Shown: piece after piece, positions 8,982-19,634 of the stretch | Layout: every line of letters begins with the position of its first letter | Position numbering within the stretch: the first letter of the stretch is position 1 | Source of the DNA: an uncultured Clostridia bacterium | GTDB lineage: Bacteria > Bacillota > Clostridia > Christensenellales > Aristaeellaceae | Assembly: GCA_947167215.1 (NCBI GenBank) | Contig: CAMVHE010000011.1 | Coordinates: 1-58,619, forward strand | DNA length: 58,619 nucleotides | Direction of reading: 5' to 3' | Program-made: the position numbers and the translations under genes | The notes under the pieces: generated by a model | Database searches by the model: none | What the model was told of the DNA's origin: nothing | What the model saw: only the letters and a program-made list of their open reading frames with translations

Positions 8982-9281
8982 ATGGTTGAATTCGGTAAAC
9001 GCCTCAAAATCGCAAGAACCGCGCGCCATCTCAGTCAGCAGGAACTCGCTGATCTCATGGGAAAAAGTCTGAACACGGCCTCGCTTTATGAACGTGGATT
9101 ACGTCAGCCCAGTCTGGAAACACTGTCACTTCTGGCAGATGCGCTGGATGTTTCCGTCGATTACCTCTTAGGCCGAACTGATGACATGAAATCCATGAAT
9201 ACGCAAAAAAATCCCCAGGAGGATTTTTCCCGGCGTCTTCAAAGGATTGAAGAAATCTTAGGCATTCAGAATGCCGATTAA
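8982..9281 (+). CDS. XRE-family transcriptional regulator
   Basis: A 99-residue protein with an N-terminal HTH_3 domain (residues 4-60: RLKIARTARHLSQQELADLM, then a second helix ending in ERGLRQPS) and the usual LLGRTDD end of the domain. The C-terminal tail of about 35 residues is short and charged and may mediate dimerisation. AAGGTG lies 5 bases before the ATG. It stands alone, with its own promoter and terminator, divergent from the GH84 operon, so it could regulate that operon or itself. Targets cannot be deduced. Confidence 0.88.
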   Translation: MVEFGKRLKIARTARHLSQQELADLMGKSLNTASLYERGLRQPSLETLSLLADALDVSVDYLLGRTDDMKSMNTQKNPQEDFSRRLQRIEEILGIQNAD

Positions 9282-9295
9282 TTTCACCGGCTCGA

Positions 9296-9330
9296 AAGCC
9301 CTCCGCCATTCCGGCGGAAGGGCTTTTTTC
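9296..9330 (+). terminator. Terminator of the XRE gene
   Basis: AAGCCCTCCGCC pairs with GGCGGAAGGGCTT with one bulged base, followed by six T residues. Confidence 0.8.
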
Positions 9331-9357
9331 CTTTTCCCCGGAAAGCCCGGCTCCGCA

Positions 9358-9389
9358 ATAAAAAAGAACCCGGATGTGCAATCCGGATT
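9358..9389 (-). terminator. Terminator of the glutathione peroxidase gene
   Basis: On the minus strand AATCCGGAT (9381-9389) pairs with ATCCGGGTT (9367-9375), followed by CTTTTTTATT. It starts about 25 bases after the stop. Confidence 0.8.
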
Positions 9390-9413
9390 CTGGACGGTTC
9401 TGTTGTCTTTTTC

Positions 9414-9968
9414 TCAGCCAATGGCTTCGCGTACTTTTGCCTTCACCTTTTCCATGTTCTCGGTGGGCTCAAAGCGTGCAACCACATTGCCTTCCCGGTC
9501 TACCAGGAACTTGGTGAAATTCCACTTGATGGCAGGATTGTGCTTGTAATCCTTGTCAATGGTCTTGAGCATGGCACTCATGGCAATGCCTGCCGGGCTC
9601 ATTCCAAATCCTTCAAAGCCCTTCTGGCTCTTCAGATAGGTATAGAGCGGAAGCTCGTTTTCGCCGTTCACGTCAGATTTCTTCATCTGCGGGAACTGGG
9701 TGTTGTACTTGAGCGTGCAGAACTCATGAATTTCATCATCCGTTCCCGGGGTCTGTCCGGCAAACTGGTTGCAGGGAATGTCGATGATCTCCAGTCCCTT
9801 GTCATGGAATTCTTCGTAAAGGCTCTCCAGGTCCTTGTACTGCGGCGTAAATCCGCAGCCGGTAGCCGTATTGACAATGAGCATTACCTTGCCCTTGAAA
9901 TCCGCCAGGGAAACATTCTCCCCCTTGCCGCTGAGCAGAGAAAAATCATAAACCGATGCCATAACCAT
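9414..9968 (-). CDS. Glutathione peroxidase family protein (thiol peroxidase)
   Basis: Reduces hydrogen and lipid peroxides. The 184-residue length and the motifs NTATGCGF (peroxidatic Cys38), IPCNQFAGQ (Gln) and IKWNFTKF (Trp, Asn) define the bacterial BsaA/BtuE-type glutathione peroxidase family. The active residue is cysteine rather than selenocysteine. Such enzymes usually use thioredoxin in Bacillota, which is family knowledge. AGGAGG lies 4 bases before the ATG at 9968; the ATG at 9962 is an alternative. It is a single-gene unit with its own promoter and terminator, divergent from the pseudouridine synthase gene. Confidence 0.93.
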   Translation of the reverse strand: MVMASVYDFSLLSGKGENVSLADFKGKVMLIVNTATGCGFTPQYKDLESLYEEFHDKGLEIIDIPCNQFAGQTPGTDDEIHEFCTLKYNTQFPQMKKSDVNGENELPLYTYLKSQKGFEGFGMSPAGIAMSAMLKTIDKDYKHNPAIKWNFTKFLVDREGNVVARFEPTENMEKVKAKVREAIG

Positions 9969-10000
9969 GAATCCTCCTTTATGATTCTAAAATCATTGAT

Positions 10001-10015
10001 TACAATTAAATTGTA
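10001..10015. promoter_or_regulatory. Palindrome over the -10 box of the peroxidase gene
   Basis: TACAATTAAATTGTA is a 7+1+7 inverted repeat whose right arm contains the -10 hexamer (10010-10015) of the leftward promoter. A second palindrome, ATGATTCTAAAATCAT (9981-9996), follows in the leader. Their AT-rich form and the peroxidase downstream suggest a PerR/Fur-type operator, but the match to the PerR consensus is only partial. Confidence 0.45.
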
Positions 10016-10038
10016 TCAAATCTATTTTTGCCTGTCAA
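10010..10038 (-). promoter_or_regulatory. Promoter of the glutathione peroxidase gene
   Basis: On the minus strand a perfect TTGACA (10033-10038) and TACAAT (10010-10015) are separated by 17 bases. Confidence 0.75.
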
Positions 10039-10047
10039 GCACTTTTC

Positions 10048-10075
10048 TTGACTTTTTCTGCCAATGCAATACAAT
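10048..10075 (+). promoter_or_regulatory. Promoter of the RluA-family gene
   Basis: TTGACT (10048-10053) and TACAAT (10070-10075) are 16 bases apart. Its -35 box is only 9 bases from that of the leftward peroxidase promoter, so the two are back to back. Confidence 0.65.
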
Positions 10076-10106
10076 GCATTCAGAACAAAAGAGGGAGGAT
10101 GGTTTC

Positions 10107-11000
10107 ATGGAGGTCACGCGCACCGTATCCGCCGGGGAAGCAGGATGGTCCCTGCAGCAGTTTCTGCGGGAAGCCATGCGTTTTTCCTACCGGGAAACCC
10201 TCCTGCTCAAGAAAGCGGATGCCATCCGGGTCGACGGGTCCTTTGCCTACAGCAATCTTTCCCTGTCGCCCGGGCAGCAGGTTTCCGTCATCCTGACCGA
10301 ATACCCTGCATCCGCAGTTTCCCTGCCAGCCCTTCCGGTCCCGGAAATCCTTTACCTGGACGACGCGGTCCTTGCCGCATACAAGCCCCATGACCTGCAG
10401 GTGCATCCTTCCCGCAGCCGTTCTGCCGCAAGCGATACGCTGATGACCCGCGTGCAGAAGCACGTGGATCCCCTGGCCCGCCCCATCCACCGGCTGGATG
10501 CCGAAACTGCCGGGATTGTCCTCTTCGCCCGTTTTCCCCATGTCCAGTCCGTGCTGCAGGAAGACATGCAGCTCGGACGGTTCCGAAAGACCTACGAAGC
10601 CCTCGTCTGCGGAAAGCCGGAAGCATCCGAAGGGCTGCTCTGCTGTCCCATCGCCCGGATTGCGCCGGACAGCTTCACCCGGGCCGTCTCTCTGGACGGT
10701 CAGCCCGCGGAAACCCGGTACTGCTGTCTTTCCACCCTTCAGTATCAGGGAAGCCCGTATTCCCATCTGCGGCTCATCCCGCTCACCGGCAGAACCCACC
10801 AGCTGCGTGTGCACATGCAGCATCTGGGCTGTCCCATTCTGGGCGATCCGCGCTACTTCAGCGATGCTTCCCGGTCCCTTGCCGCTGCCATGGGGATTTC
10901 CTTCCTCCAGCTGTGTGCCGTGGACCTCACCTTTACCCATCCCATTACGGGGAAGGTCATTGCCCTCCACCGGGACGCAGACCTCCTGCTCCGGCCTTGA
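10107..11000 (+). CDS. RluA-family pseudouridine synthase
   Basis: Isomerises uridine to pseudouridine in rRNA or tRNA. The 297-residue protein carries the family signature HRLDAETAG with the catalytic Asp131 and the later GRTHQLRVHMQHLGCPILGD block. An N-terminal S4-like segment (about residues 13-60) probably binds RNA. The frame is open far upstream, but GGGAGG 8 bases before the ATG at 10107 and the promoter just before it fix the start. The target uridine cannot be predicted. A metallophosphoesterase gene follows after 12 bases and is probably co-transcribed. Confidence 0.92.
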   Translation: MEVTRTVSAGEAGWSLQQFLREAMRFSYRETLLLKKADAIRVDGSFAYSNLSLSPGQQVSVILTEYPASAVSLPALPVPEILYLDDAVLAAYKPHDLQVHPSRSRSAASDTLMTRVQKHVDPLARPIHRLDAETAGIVLFARFPHVQSVLQEDMQLGRFRKTYEALVCGKPEASEGLLCCPIARIAPDSFTRAVSLDGQPAETRYCCLSTLQYQGSPYSHLRLIPLTGRTHQLRVHMQHLGCPILGDPRYFSDASRSLAAAMGISFLQLCAVDLTFTHPITGKVIALHRDADLLLRP

Positions 11001-11012
11001 TGCATCTGGGAG

Positions 11013-11810
11013 GTGATTCCGATCAAAACCACGACCTATGTCCTGAAAGCTCCGTTTTCCCTGTCCCTGGCCGTGCTTTCCGACATGCATAACCGCCCGG
11101 TTCCCATGGACGGGCTCCGTTCGGACCCTCCGGACCTGTTTCTCCTTCCGGGGGACGTCATTGACCGCAGCTTCGCCGACGGGGACCAGCTGATTCTCGA
11201 CCGCAATCCCCTGGTGCTGCCTTTTCTTCAGGAATGCGCCCGTATTGCACCGACGTACCTTTCCCTGGGCAACCATGAATACAAGCTTGCCCCGGAGGAT
11301 CTCTCCCTCATCCGGGATACCGGGGTCACCCTGCTGGACGATGCCTTCGTCCGCCATGGGAATGCGGTCATCGGCGGGCTCACTTCCGGCGCCGTGCACC
11401 AGTACCGTTTCTTCCGCAGCCGTTCCGGGTCCGCAGAGCGTTATCCCACCTTTCCGGACGAATACCGGAAAACCTCCCTGAAACAGCCCCGGCTCGACTG
11501 GCTTTCCGCCTATGAGGCCGAGGAAGGCTATCATATTCTCCTGTGCCATCATCCGGATTACTGGGAGCCTTTCCTTTCCTCCCGTCCCATTGACCTGACC
11601 GTTTCCGGCCATGCCCACGGCGGACAGGTCCGGCTGTTCGGGCGCGGGCTGTTTGCCCCGGACCAGGGCTTTTTCCCCCGCTACACCTCCGGCCTGGAAA
11701 CGGGTTCTGCCGGAGGCACGCTGCTGATCTCCCGCGGTCTTTCCAATCCCGTCCTCCTGCCAAGGCTTTTCAACCCCCGGGAGATTGTCCGCGTCCGGCT
11801 CTCTCCCTGA
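11013..11810 (+). CDS. Metallophosphoesterase (YkuE/YaeI-like)
   Basis: A calcineurin-like phosphoesterase of 265 residues. The metal ligands are in the expected order: LSDMHN, LPGDVIDR, LGNHEY, LCHHPDYW and SGHAHGGQV. No N-terminal membrane anchor is seen, unlike some YaeI relatives that act on lipid A precursors, so the substrate is open. The start is odd: the only in-frame GTG (11013) directly abuts the GGGAG box, and the next Met is inside the first metal motif. Translation may start at GTG, or at a non-standard codon near 11022. Last gene before a strong two-way terminator. Confidence 0.88.
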   Translation: MIPIKTTTYVLKAPFSLSLAVLSDMHNRPVPMDGLRSDPPDLFLLPGDVIDRSFADGDQLILDRNPLVLPFLQECARIAPTYLSLGNHEYKLAPEDLSLIRDTGVTLLDDAFVRHGNAVIGGLTSGAVHQYRFFRSRSGSAERYPTFPDEYRKTSLKQPRLDWLSAYEAEEGYHILLCHHPDYWEPFLSSRPIDLTVSGHAHGGQVRLFGRGLFAPDQGFFPRYTSGLETGSAGGTLLISRGLSNPVLLPRLFNPREIVRVRLSP

Positions 11811-11837
11811 GCTTCCAGAACTTTCCAAAAAACGACA

Positions 11838-11880
11838 GGACGGCACAGTGCAGATCACTGTGCCGTCCTCTTATTTACTT
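11838..11880. terminator. Two-way terminator between convergent genes
   Basis: A perfect 13-base stem (11838-11850 with 11856-11868) and a 5-base loop lie between the ends of the rightward phosphoesterase gene and the leftward ABC gene. T-rich sequence follows on the plus side; the minus side has a T-rich stretch as well. Confidence 0.8.
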
Positions 11881-13684
11881 TTCCGTGCCCGATGCTGCCT
11901 GTTTTTCCTGTTTCATGAACTGGGTGCGGTAGAGCTCATAATAGGCGCCCCTGGCCGCCAGCAGGGATTCATGGGTTCCCTGCTCCACAATTCTGCCCTT
12001 GTCAATCACCAGGATAAGGTCCGCATGCCGGATGGTGGACAGCCGGTGCGCAATCACGAAGCTGGTCGTATCCTTCATCAGGGTTTCCGTCGCCTGCTGG
12101 ATCCAGCCTTCGGTGACCGTATCCACGGAACTGGTCGCCTCATCCAGCACAAAGATCGCCGGCCGGCTCAGCAGTGCCCTGGCAAAGGACAGGATCTGTT
12201 TTTCCCCCGTCGAGAGTCGGTCTCCGCATTCGCCCACATCGGTCTGATACCCTTTCGGAAGCTTGTCCACAATGCGGTCGGCATGGACGGTTTTCGCCGC
12301 TTCCATGACTTCCTCATCCGTGGCGTCCGGCCTGCCGTAGCGGATATTCTCCATGACGGAGCCCGAAAACAGATGCGGGCTCTGGAGCACATAGCCCGTG
12401 TGGCTGTGCAGCCAGAGCTGGCTCCGCTCCCGTACATCCTTTCCGTCGATCAGCACACGGCCGCCGGTGGGCTCGTAGAAGCGGCAGACCAGGTTCACCA
12501 GCGTGCTCTTGCCGGCACCGGTTTCCCCGACGATGGCCACGGTGCTCCCGGCCGGGACATGCAGGGAAAAGTGCGAGAGCACTTCCTCCCCGCCGTCCGG
12601 GTAGGTAAAGGAAACGTCTTCAAAATCCACCTCGCCCCGCATGGGCTCCCAGTTCTCCATGCGGGGATGGAACACATCCCCGTACCGGGCTTCCACCTCC
12701 GGGGTGTCCACCACCGTCGGCTTTTCATAGATCAGGTCGGTAACCCTTTCCACGTTCGCCTGCAGGGAAATCATGGCGGAAATCCGGTTGGCCTGCTGCC
12801 GGAAGGTTTCAAACAGTCCCAGGGCATAGGTCATGAAGGCGCTCAGCACTCCCAGGGAAAGGGAGCCAGACAGCACCTCGCTGCCTCCCAGGCCCAGCGT
12901 CGCACTGGCCCCCAGCATTCCGCAGAGCACCATCAGGGGCACATACAGGGCGCGCATCCGGGCATGACGGATGCCGGCCGCGGCAGATTCCCCGGTCACG
13001 TCCTCGAACTCATGGACCAGCCGGTGTTCAATGGCCAGCGCCTTTGCGGTCTTGGCGCCCATGATGCCCTCATTATATCCGGAAGTAACCTTCGAATGGG
13101 CGGCGCGCACTGCGCGGTTGAGCACAATCATCCTCCGCTGGAAGAAAACGGTAAGGAGCACCGCCAGCGGGGCAATCAGCAGCATGATCCACGCCAGCCG
13201 CCTGGAAAGGCGGAACATGGCAAAATAGACGGAAATCAGGTAGGCAAAGCCCCAGATGATATCCGGCAGCGACCATCCCATCTGTCCGGCAATCCGGTCC
13301 GTATCGCTCATGATGCGGGAAAGGAGATTGCCGGCGCTGTTGGTGGCATAATAATCAAGGCTGAGGCGCTGCAGGTTTTCAAAGCAGCGGTTCTTGAGCC
13401 GTTCTGCCGTGCGCATTTCCACGCGGAAGCAGGCACGGATAAAAATCCTCAGGAGCAGGATCTGCAGCAGGGCTGCCCCGATATAGGTTGCCGCAAAGGC
13501 CGGAAGACCTGTAAGGGTGCCCCGGGTGATGAAACGGTCCACCACCAGGCTCTCCAGGTAAGGAATGAAGGCATCCAGGAACGCCATGAGGATATTGGAG
13601 GCAATGGCCAGAATTACGGAAAAGCGCTCCTCCATCACCACCGGAAGCAGGCGCTGCCATGGCTTTCTCGAGAAGGTGGGCTTC

Positions 13685-13695
<11 letters not shown>
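11875..13695 (-). CDS. ABC exporter half-transporter, subunit B
   Basis: A fused membrane and ATPase half-transporter of 606 residues: six predicted helices in the first ~300 residues, then the nucleotide-binding domain. Walker A is GETGAGKST and Walker B is IFVLDEATSSVD with the catalytic glutamate. The signature is LSTGEKQ rather than LSGGQ. The ATG at 13695 was chosen because AGGAG lies 9 bases upstream. It overlaps the end of the partner gene by 11 bases. Together they form a heterodimeric multidrug-type exporter of the BmrCD/LmrCD kind; the degenerate signature here completes the degenerate ATP site of the partner. Confidence 0.93.
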
Positions 13696-15448
<1,753 letters not shown>

Positions 15449-15478
15449 GACTCCTCCAACGACAAAAAATCTTTTCAA

Positions 15479-15520
15479 GGAAAACGCCCATGAAGTGGCC
15501 GAGCCACAGGATGGGCATTT
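15479..15520 (-). terminator. Terminator of the long prfA/pyrimidine phosphorylase operon
   Basis: On the minus strand AAATGCCCAT and ATGGGCGTTT enclose a nested GTGGC-TCG-GCCAC hairpin, followed by TCC and further T-rich sequence. It lies about 75 bases after the phosphorylase stop and just before the ABC exporter start. Confidence 0.65.
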
Positions 15521-15596
15521 CACCATGCAATATTCTGTTCATGCGGCAGGGGAAACTGCAGCGAGGTCCCCTCTGCCTGTGTCACCGGAACAGGCT

Positions 15597-16973
15597 TTAC
15601 GCTTCCGCATAATGCACTTCTCCCGGCGAAACCGTGGCATAGATCAGCGGCGGAACCGGGCGGGCAGCCTCTTCAATGGTAATGGCAGCCTGCATTTTCC
15701 GGATGGCCTCTTCTGCCTGCGCTTCACTCCGCAGGTGCAGCTCGCACAGGGCATCCCCTGCCTTCACGCGGTCCCCCAGACGCCTGCACATGACCAGGCC
15801 GACGGCCGGGTCGATGATATCCGTCTTCTGCTTGCGCCCGGCTCCCAGGTCCTGGGTGCAGTACCCGATGGCCGTGGTGTCCATGGCGGTGATATAGCCG
15901 CTCCGGGGTGCCGGGACCGGCACCCGCACCGGTGCCTGCGGCAGCAGGTTCACGTCGTCGCAGACTGCGGGATTTCCTCCCTGCATGCGGATCATTTCCC
16001 TGAGCTTCTGAAGTCCCGCGCCGCTGGCGATGGCCGCCTTCATCTGACGGATTCCGTCCTCCACGTCCTCTGCAATGCCGGAGGCGATCAGCATCCGGGG
16101 GCCCAGCTCCAGGGAAACGGTCAGCAGGTCCCCGGTGGTCCGTCCGGAAAGGGTATGGATGGCTTCCTTGACTTCGAGCGCGTTGCCCACATGGGTTCCC
16201 AGGGGCTGGTCCATTCCGGTTACCAGCGCCAGCACCGGTTTTCCGGCTTTCGCTCCGATTTCCACCATGGTCCTCGAAAGGTCCACAGCAGCATCCAGGG
16301 TCTGCATCAGCGCCCCGCTGCCGGTTTTCACATCCAGAACGATGGCATCCGCGCCGCTTGCCAGCTTCTTTGACAGAATGCTGGAGGCAATGAGCGGAAT
16401 GCTTCCCACGGTTGCCGTCACATCCCGCAGGGCATACAGAGCCTTGTCGGCAGGACACAGGTCCCGGGTCTGGCCCATCACGCAGACGCCGATCTCCTTC
16501 ACCTGGCGGATGAACTGCTCTTCCGTCAGGGAAACGGTGCAGCCGGGAATGCTCTCGATCTTGTCAAGGGTTCCGCCGGTATGGCCCAGGCCTCTCCCCG
16601 ACATCTTGGCCACCTTTGCCCCGCAGGCCGCTGCCAGCGGTGCCAGCACCAGGGTCGTGGTATCGCCCACGCCGCCGGTGCTGTGCTTGTCCACGCAGAT
16701 TCCGCCGATCCCGGAAAGGTCCATCACGTCTCCGGAATGCATCATCTCCAGGGTCAGGCAGGTGGTTTCCTCGGCATTCATGCCCTGAAAGCAGATCGCC
16801 ATGAGCAGGGCGGACAGCTGGTAATCCGGAACGCTTCCGGTGGCCGCACCCTGTACAAAGCAATGAATCTCTTCCCGGGAGAGTGCCATTCCTTTTTTCT
16901 TCTTCTCGATAATCTCCACAAAATTCATATTCATTTCGAGGGAAACGGGTCCCTGCTCCTCCTTCTTTTTCAC
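15597..16973 (-). CDS. Pyrimidine-nucleoside (thymidine) phosphorylase
   Basis: Splits thymidine, deoxyuridine or uridine with phosphate to release the base and (deoxy)ribose 1-phosphate. The KHSTGGVGDTTTLVLAPL and MSGRGLGHTGGTLDK segments are the signature of the DeoA/Pdp family, and the length is typical. The GTG start at 16973 overlaps the previous stop as GTGA, suggesting coupling. The first family-like residues are at the ATGs 16934 or 16928, so a shorter product is possible. Whether it is thymidine-specific (DeoA) or broad (Pdp) cannot be decided. Last gene of a long operon. Confidence 0.92.
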   Translation of the reverse strand: MKKKEEQGPVSLEMNMNFVEIIEKKKKGMALSREEIHCFVQGAATGSVPDYQLSALLMAICFQGMNAEETTCLTLEMMHSGDVMDLSGIGGICVDKHSTGGVGDTTTLVLAPLAAACGAKVAKMSGRGLGHTGGTLDKIESIPGCTVSLTEEQFIRQVKEIGVCVMGQTRDLCPADKALYALRDVTATVGSIPLIASSILSKKLASGADAIVLDVKTGSGALMQTLDAAVDLSRTMVEIGAKAGKPVLALVTGMDQPLGTHVGNALEVKEAIHTLSGRTTGDLLTVSLELGPRMLIASGIAEDVEDGIRQMKAAIASGAGLQKLREMIRMQGGNPAVCDDVNLLPQAPVRVPVPAPRSGYITAMDTTAIGYCTQDLGAGRKQKTDIIDPAVGLVMCRRLGDRVKAGDALCELHLRSEAQAEEAIRKMQAAITIEEAARPVPPLIYATVSPGEVHYAEA

Positions 16974-17458
16974 TTGCGCAGCGCCTCACTCAGCGCTGAT
17001 TTCCATGCTTCTTCTTTCCGGGAATAAGGGATCGTGTAGGCCGGGCTGGTGCTCGGCATGCGAAGGACGCACCGGTCCTTTCCCGCGCCGGACTTTCGAA
17101 ACAGCGTAAATGCCGTATTCCCGTTGCACAGCACCGTACGGATGTCCGGATACTGCTGCAGAAACACATCCAGCGGGTTATAGACCACGCACTTCATGTC
17201 CGCATCCAGGCTTCCTTCCCGGATGCACGACCGGGCCACGTCCCACAGTGCCAGTTCCTGTTCCCGGATAAGCCGGCACCTTGTTTCATAATCCTGCGAA
17301 AAAGGCCTGTCAAAAGCGGCAAATAGAATAGGCCAGAAGGCATTCCGGGGATGGGCATAGTACTGCCCGGCATTCAGGGAAGCCACCCCCGGCATGGAGC
17401 CGAGGATCAGCACCCGGGGATGCTCCGAAACCAACGGTGCAAAGCTCTGGCAGATCAT
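16970..17458 (-). CDS. DNA-deoxyinosine glycosylase (uracil-DNA glycosylase superfamily)
   Basis: Removes hypoxanthine or related deaminated bases from DNA. The 162-residue protein has the motif-1 region LILGSMPGVASLNAGQYYAH followed by PRNAFWPIL, and the motif-2 region MPSTSPAY, as in the family 6 hypoxanthine-DNA glycosylases. No iron-sulphur cysteines are present. The start overlaps the end of the Sua5 gene as ATGA and the end overlaps the phosphorylase start, so all three are coupled. Confident as a superfamily member; the base preference is family knowledge only. Confidence 0.85.
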   Translation of the reverse strand: MICQSFAPLVSEHPRVLILGSMPGVASLNAGQYYAHPRNAFWPILFAAFDRPFSQDYETRCRLIREQELALWDVARSCIREGSLDADMKCVVYNPLDVFLQQYPDIRTVLCNGNTAFTLFRKSGAGKDRCVLRMPSTSPAYTIPYSRKEEAWKSALSEALRK

Positions 17459-18501
17459 AGGTCCACGATATCAAAGGCTGCTGCCCGTCCCATCCGGTTC
17501 ATGACGGCAAGCCCGATGCCTCCTTCTTCCGTCGCGGCGCAGAAGGCATGGGTCACATCCGTTTCATCCAGCCGGCGGAGCGCTGCAAACAGCCGCTGCG
17601 CTGCATCCTCCGGGTGGTGAAAGCTTCCCAGAGAAAGAACCCGGCGTCCGCCGTAGGCAGCCCCGTCAAATCCCAGGATTGCTGGGACCTCGCCCTTTTT
17701 CTCCGCTTCATCATACGCCCTGCAGAGCGCAGAAGCAAGCTTTTCTTCTTCCCCGCACCGGAGAATGGTAACCTTTGCCACCGGCGCATAATGCCGGTAC
17801 TTCATTCCCGGGGACCGGACCTTCTCCCCCGCCTCCGCTGCTTTCATGACATGTTCGTCCAGCCGGACATCCCCGCAGACGGAGCGCACCATTTCAGGCG
17901 TTATTCCGCCGGGCCGGAGGATCACCGGCACAGGTCCCCTCGCGTCGATGACCGAGCTTTCCACGCCTACCTGGCAGGGGCCGCCGTCAAGGATCAGGGG
18001 GATCCTGCCCGCCATATCCCGCAGCACATGCTCCGCCGTGGTGGGGCTGGGCTTTCCGCTGCGGTTGGCAGACGGGGCCGCAATGGGCCGTCCGGAGGCG
18101 GCGATCATCTGCCGGGCCGCAAGGCTCCCCGGCATGCGGATGCCGACCGTATCCAGGCCCGCGCTCACTTCCATGGGGATGCAGTCCGCCTTGGGGAAAA
18201 TGAGCGTCATGGGCCCCGGCCAGAAAGCCTCCGCCAGCTGCAGGGCCGCAGGCGGCACTTCCTTCACCAGGGGATAAAGCTCCTCCATGGCGCTGATATG
18301 GACGATCAGGGGATTGTCCTGAGGCCGCCCTTTGGCCTTAAAGATTCTGCTTACCGCTTCCGGGTTCAGCGCATCTGCGGCCAGGCCGTACACCGTTTCC
18401 GTGGGCATTCCCACCAGCTCCCCGCGGCGGATCCAGTCTCCTGCTTCCGCCAGGGATGCCTCCGTCACCGGAAGGACCCGGGTATCATACTGTTTATCCA
18501 T
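17455..18501 (-). CDS. sua5: L-threonylcarbamoyladenylate synthase (Sua5/YciO/YrdC)
   Basis: Makes threonylcarbamoyl-AMP from threonine, bicarbonate and ATP for the universal t6A37 tRNA modification. The 348-residue length indicates the Sua5 form: an N-terminal YrdC domain (residues 14-205, with KAKGRPQDNPLIVHI and APSANRSGKPSPT) and a C-terminal Sua5 domain after SPGMKYRHYAP. The start overlaps the prfA stop by 8 bases. Close linkage of prfA, prmC and sua5 is common in Bacillota and groups translation-fidelity functions. Confidence 0.95.
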   Translation of the reverse strand: MDKQYDTRVLPVTEASLAEAGDWIRRGELVGMPTETVYGLAADALNPEAVSRIFKAKGRPQDNPLIVHISAMEELYPLVKEVPPAALQLAEAFWPGPMTLIFPKADCIPMEVSAGLDTVGIRMPGSLAARQMIAASGRPIAAPSANRSGKPSPTTAEHVLRDMAGRIPLILDGGPCQVGVESSVIDARGPVPVILRPGGITPEMVRSVCGDVRLDEHVMKAAEAGEKVRSPGMKYRHYAPVAKVTILRCGEEEKLASALCRAYDEAEKKGEVPAILGFDGAAYGGRRVLSLGSFHHPEDAAQRLFAALRRLDETDVTHAFCAATEEGGIGLAVMNRMGRAAAFDIVDL

Positions 18502-19570
18502 GATTGGCCTCCAGCCCCATGCGCTTCAGCTGTTCCTGCCGGTCTGCATCGATGAGCGGCTGCAGGATGCAGTCAATATCTCCGTCCACAAAGGAGTCAA
18601 TGGTATAGATGGAAAGACCCAGGCGGTGATCCGTCACCCGGCCTTCATTGAAGTTGTAGGTGCGGATGCGTTCGCTGCGGTCTCCCGTTCCGACCTGGCT
18701 GCGGCGGTCCTCCGCCTCCTGGCTCTGCTTTTCCTCCAGTGCCCGTTCATACAGCCTCGACCGCAGGACCCGCATGGCCTTTTCCTTGTTCTTCAGCTGG
18801 CTTTTTTCATCCTGGCAGGTCACCACCACGCCCGTGGGCAGGTGCGTAATGCGGACGGCGCTGTCCGTCCGGTTGATGTACTGACCGCCATGGCCGCTGG
18901 CACGGTATGTATCAATCCGCAGGTCCTCGGGATCGATCTCCACGTCCACCTCTTCCGCCTCCGGCATCACCGCAACCGTCGCCGTACTGGTCTGACGCTT
19001 GCCGTTGCTTTCGGTGACCGGAACCCGCTGGACGCGGTGGACCCCGCTCTCATACCGGAGACGGCTGAACGCCCCGTCGCCCGCAATGCCGAATACCGCT
19101 TCCTTGATGCCTCCGAGCTCCGTGGGCGAGATATCCATCATCTCCACCCGGTACCCTCTGCGCTCCGCATAGCGCTGATACATCCGCATCAGCATGGCGG
19201 CAAAAAGCGCAGCTTCCTCTCCGCCGGCACCGGCACGGATCTCCATGACCACATTGCGGTCCGCATTGGGATCCGGCGGAAGCAGCAGCAGACGGATCTG
19301 GTCCTCACAGGCGGAAATCTCCTGCTCCAGTACCGCCGCTTCTTCCCTGGCCATTTCCGCCATGGCGGGGTCCGACAGCATGATTTCGCTTTCTTCCTTT
19401 TCCCGGAGCAGCTTTTCCATTTTCTGCACTGCCGCATCCAGCGGCTCCAGGCGGGCATGCTCCTTCATGAGGCTCTGCCAGCGCTTCTGGTCCGCCACCA
19501 CGCCGGGCTCGGACAGCAGCATGCCCAGCTCTTCCAGCCGGGGATGCACCCAGTCCAGTTTTTCTATCAT
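18494..19570 (-). CDS. prfA: Peptide chain release factor 1
   Basis: RF1 recognises UAA and UAG in the ribosomal A site and triggers release. The 358-residue product has the universal GGQ motif in ASGHGGQYINR, and the recognition-loop region around RVPVTESNGKRQTST. The frame is open to 19645, but homology and length point to the ATG at 19570, with GAAGGA about 10 bases upstream. The start lies 90 bases after the prmC stop, the widest gap in this operon. PrmC from the upstream gene methylates the glutamine of GGQ. Confidence 0.96.
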   Translation of the reverse strand: MIEKLDWVHPRLEELGMLLSEPGVVADQKRWQSLMKEHARLEPLDAAVQKMEKLLREKEESEIMLSDPAMAEMAREEAAVLEQEISACEDQIRLLLLPPDPNADRNVVMEIRAGAGGEEAALFAAMLMRMYQRYAERRGYRVEMMDISPTELGGIKEAVFGIAGDGAFSRLRYESGVHRVQRVPVTESNGKRQTSTATVAVMPEAEEVDVEIDPEDLRIDTYRASGHGGQYINRTDSAVRITHLPTGVVVTCQDEKSQLKNKEKAMRVLRSRLYERALEEKQSQEAEDRRSQVGTGDRSERIRTYNFNEGRVTDHRLGLSIYTIDSFVDGDIDCILQPLIDADRQEQLKRMGLEANHG

Positions 19571-19634
19571 CGTTTCTTCATCCTTCACTTTTCCCGGCGG
19601 GCAGTTTTTCCTCCACCGGGCTTCCAACGGTATC

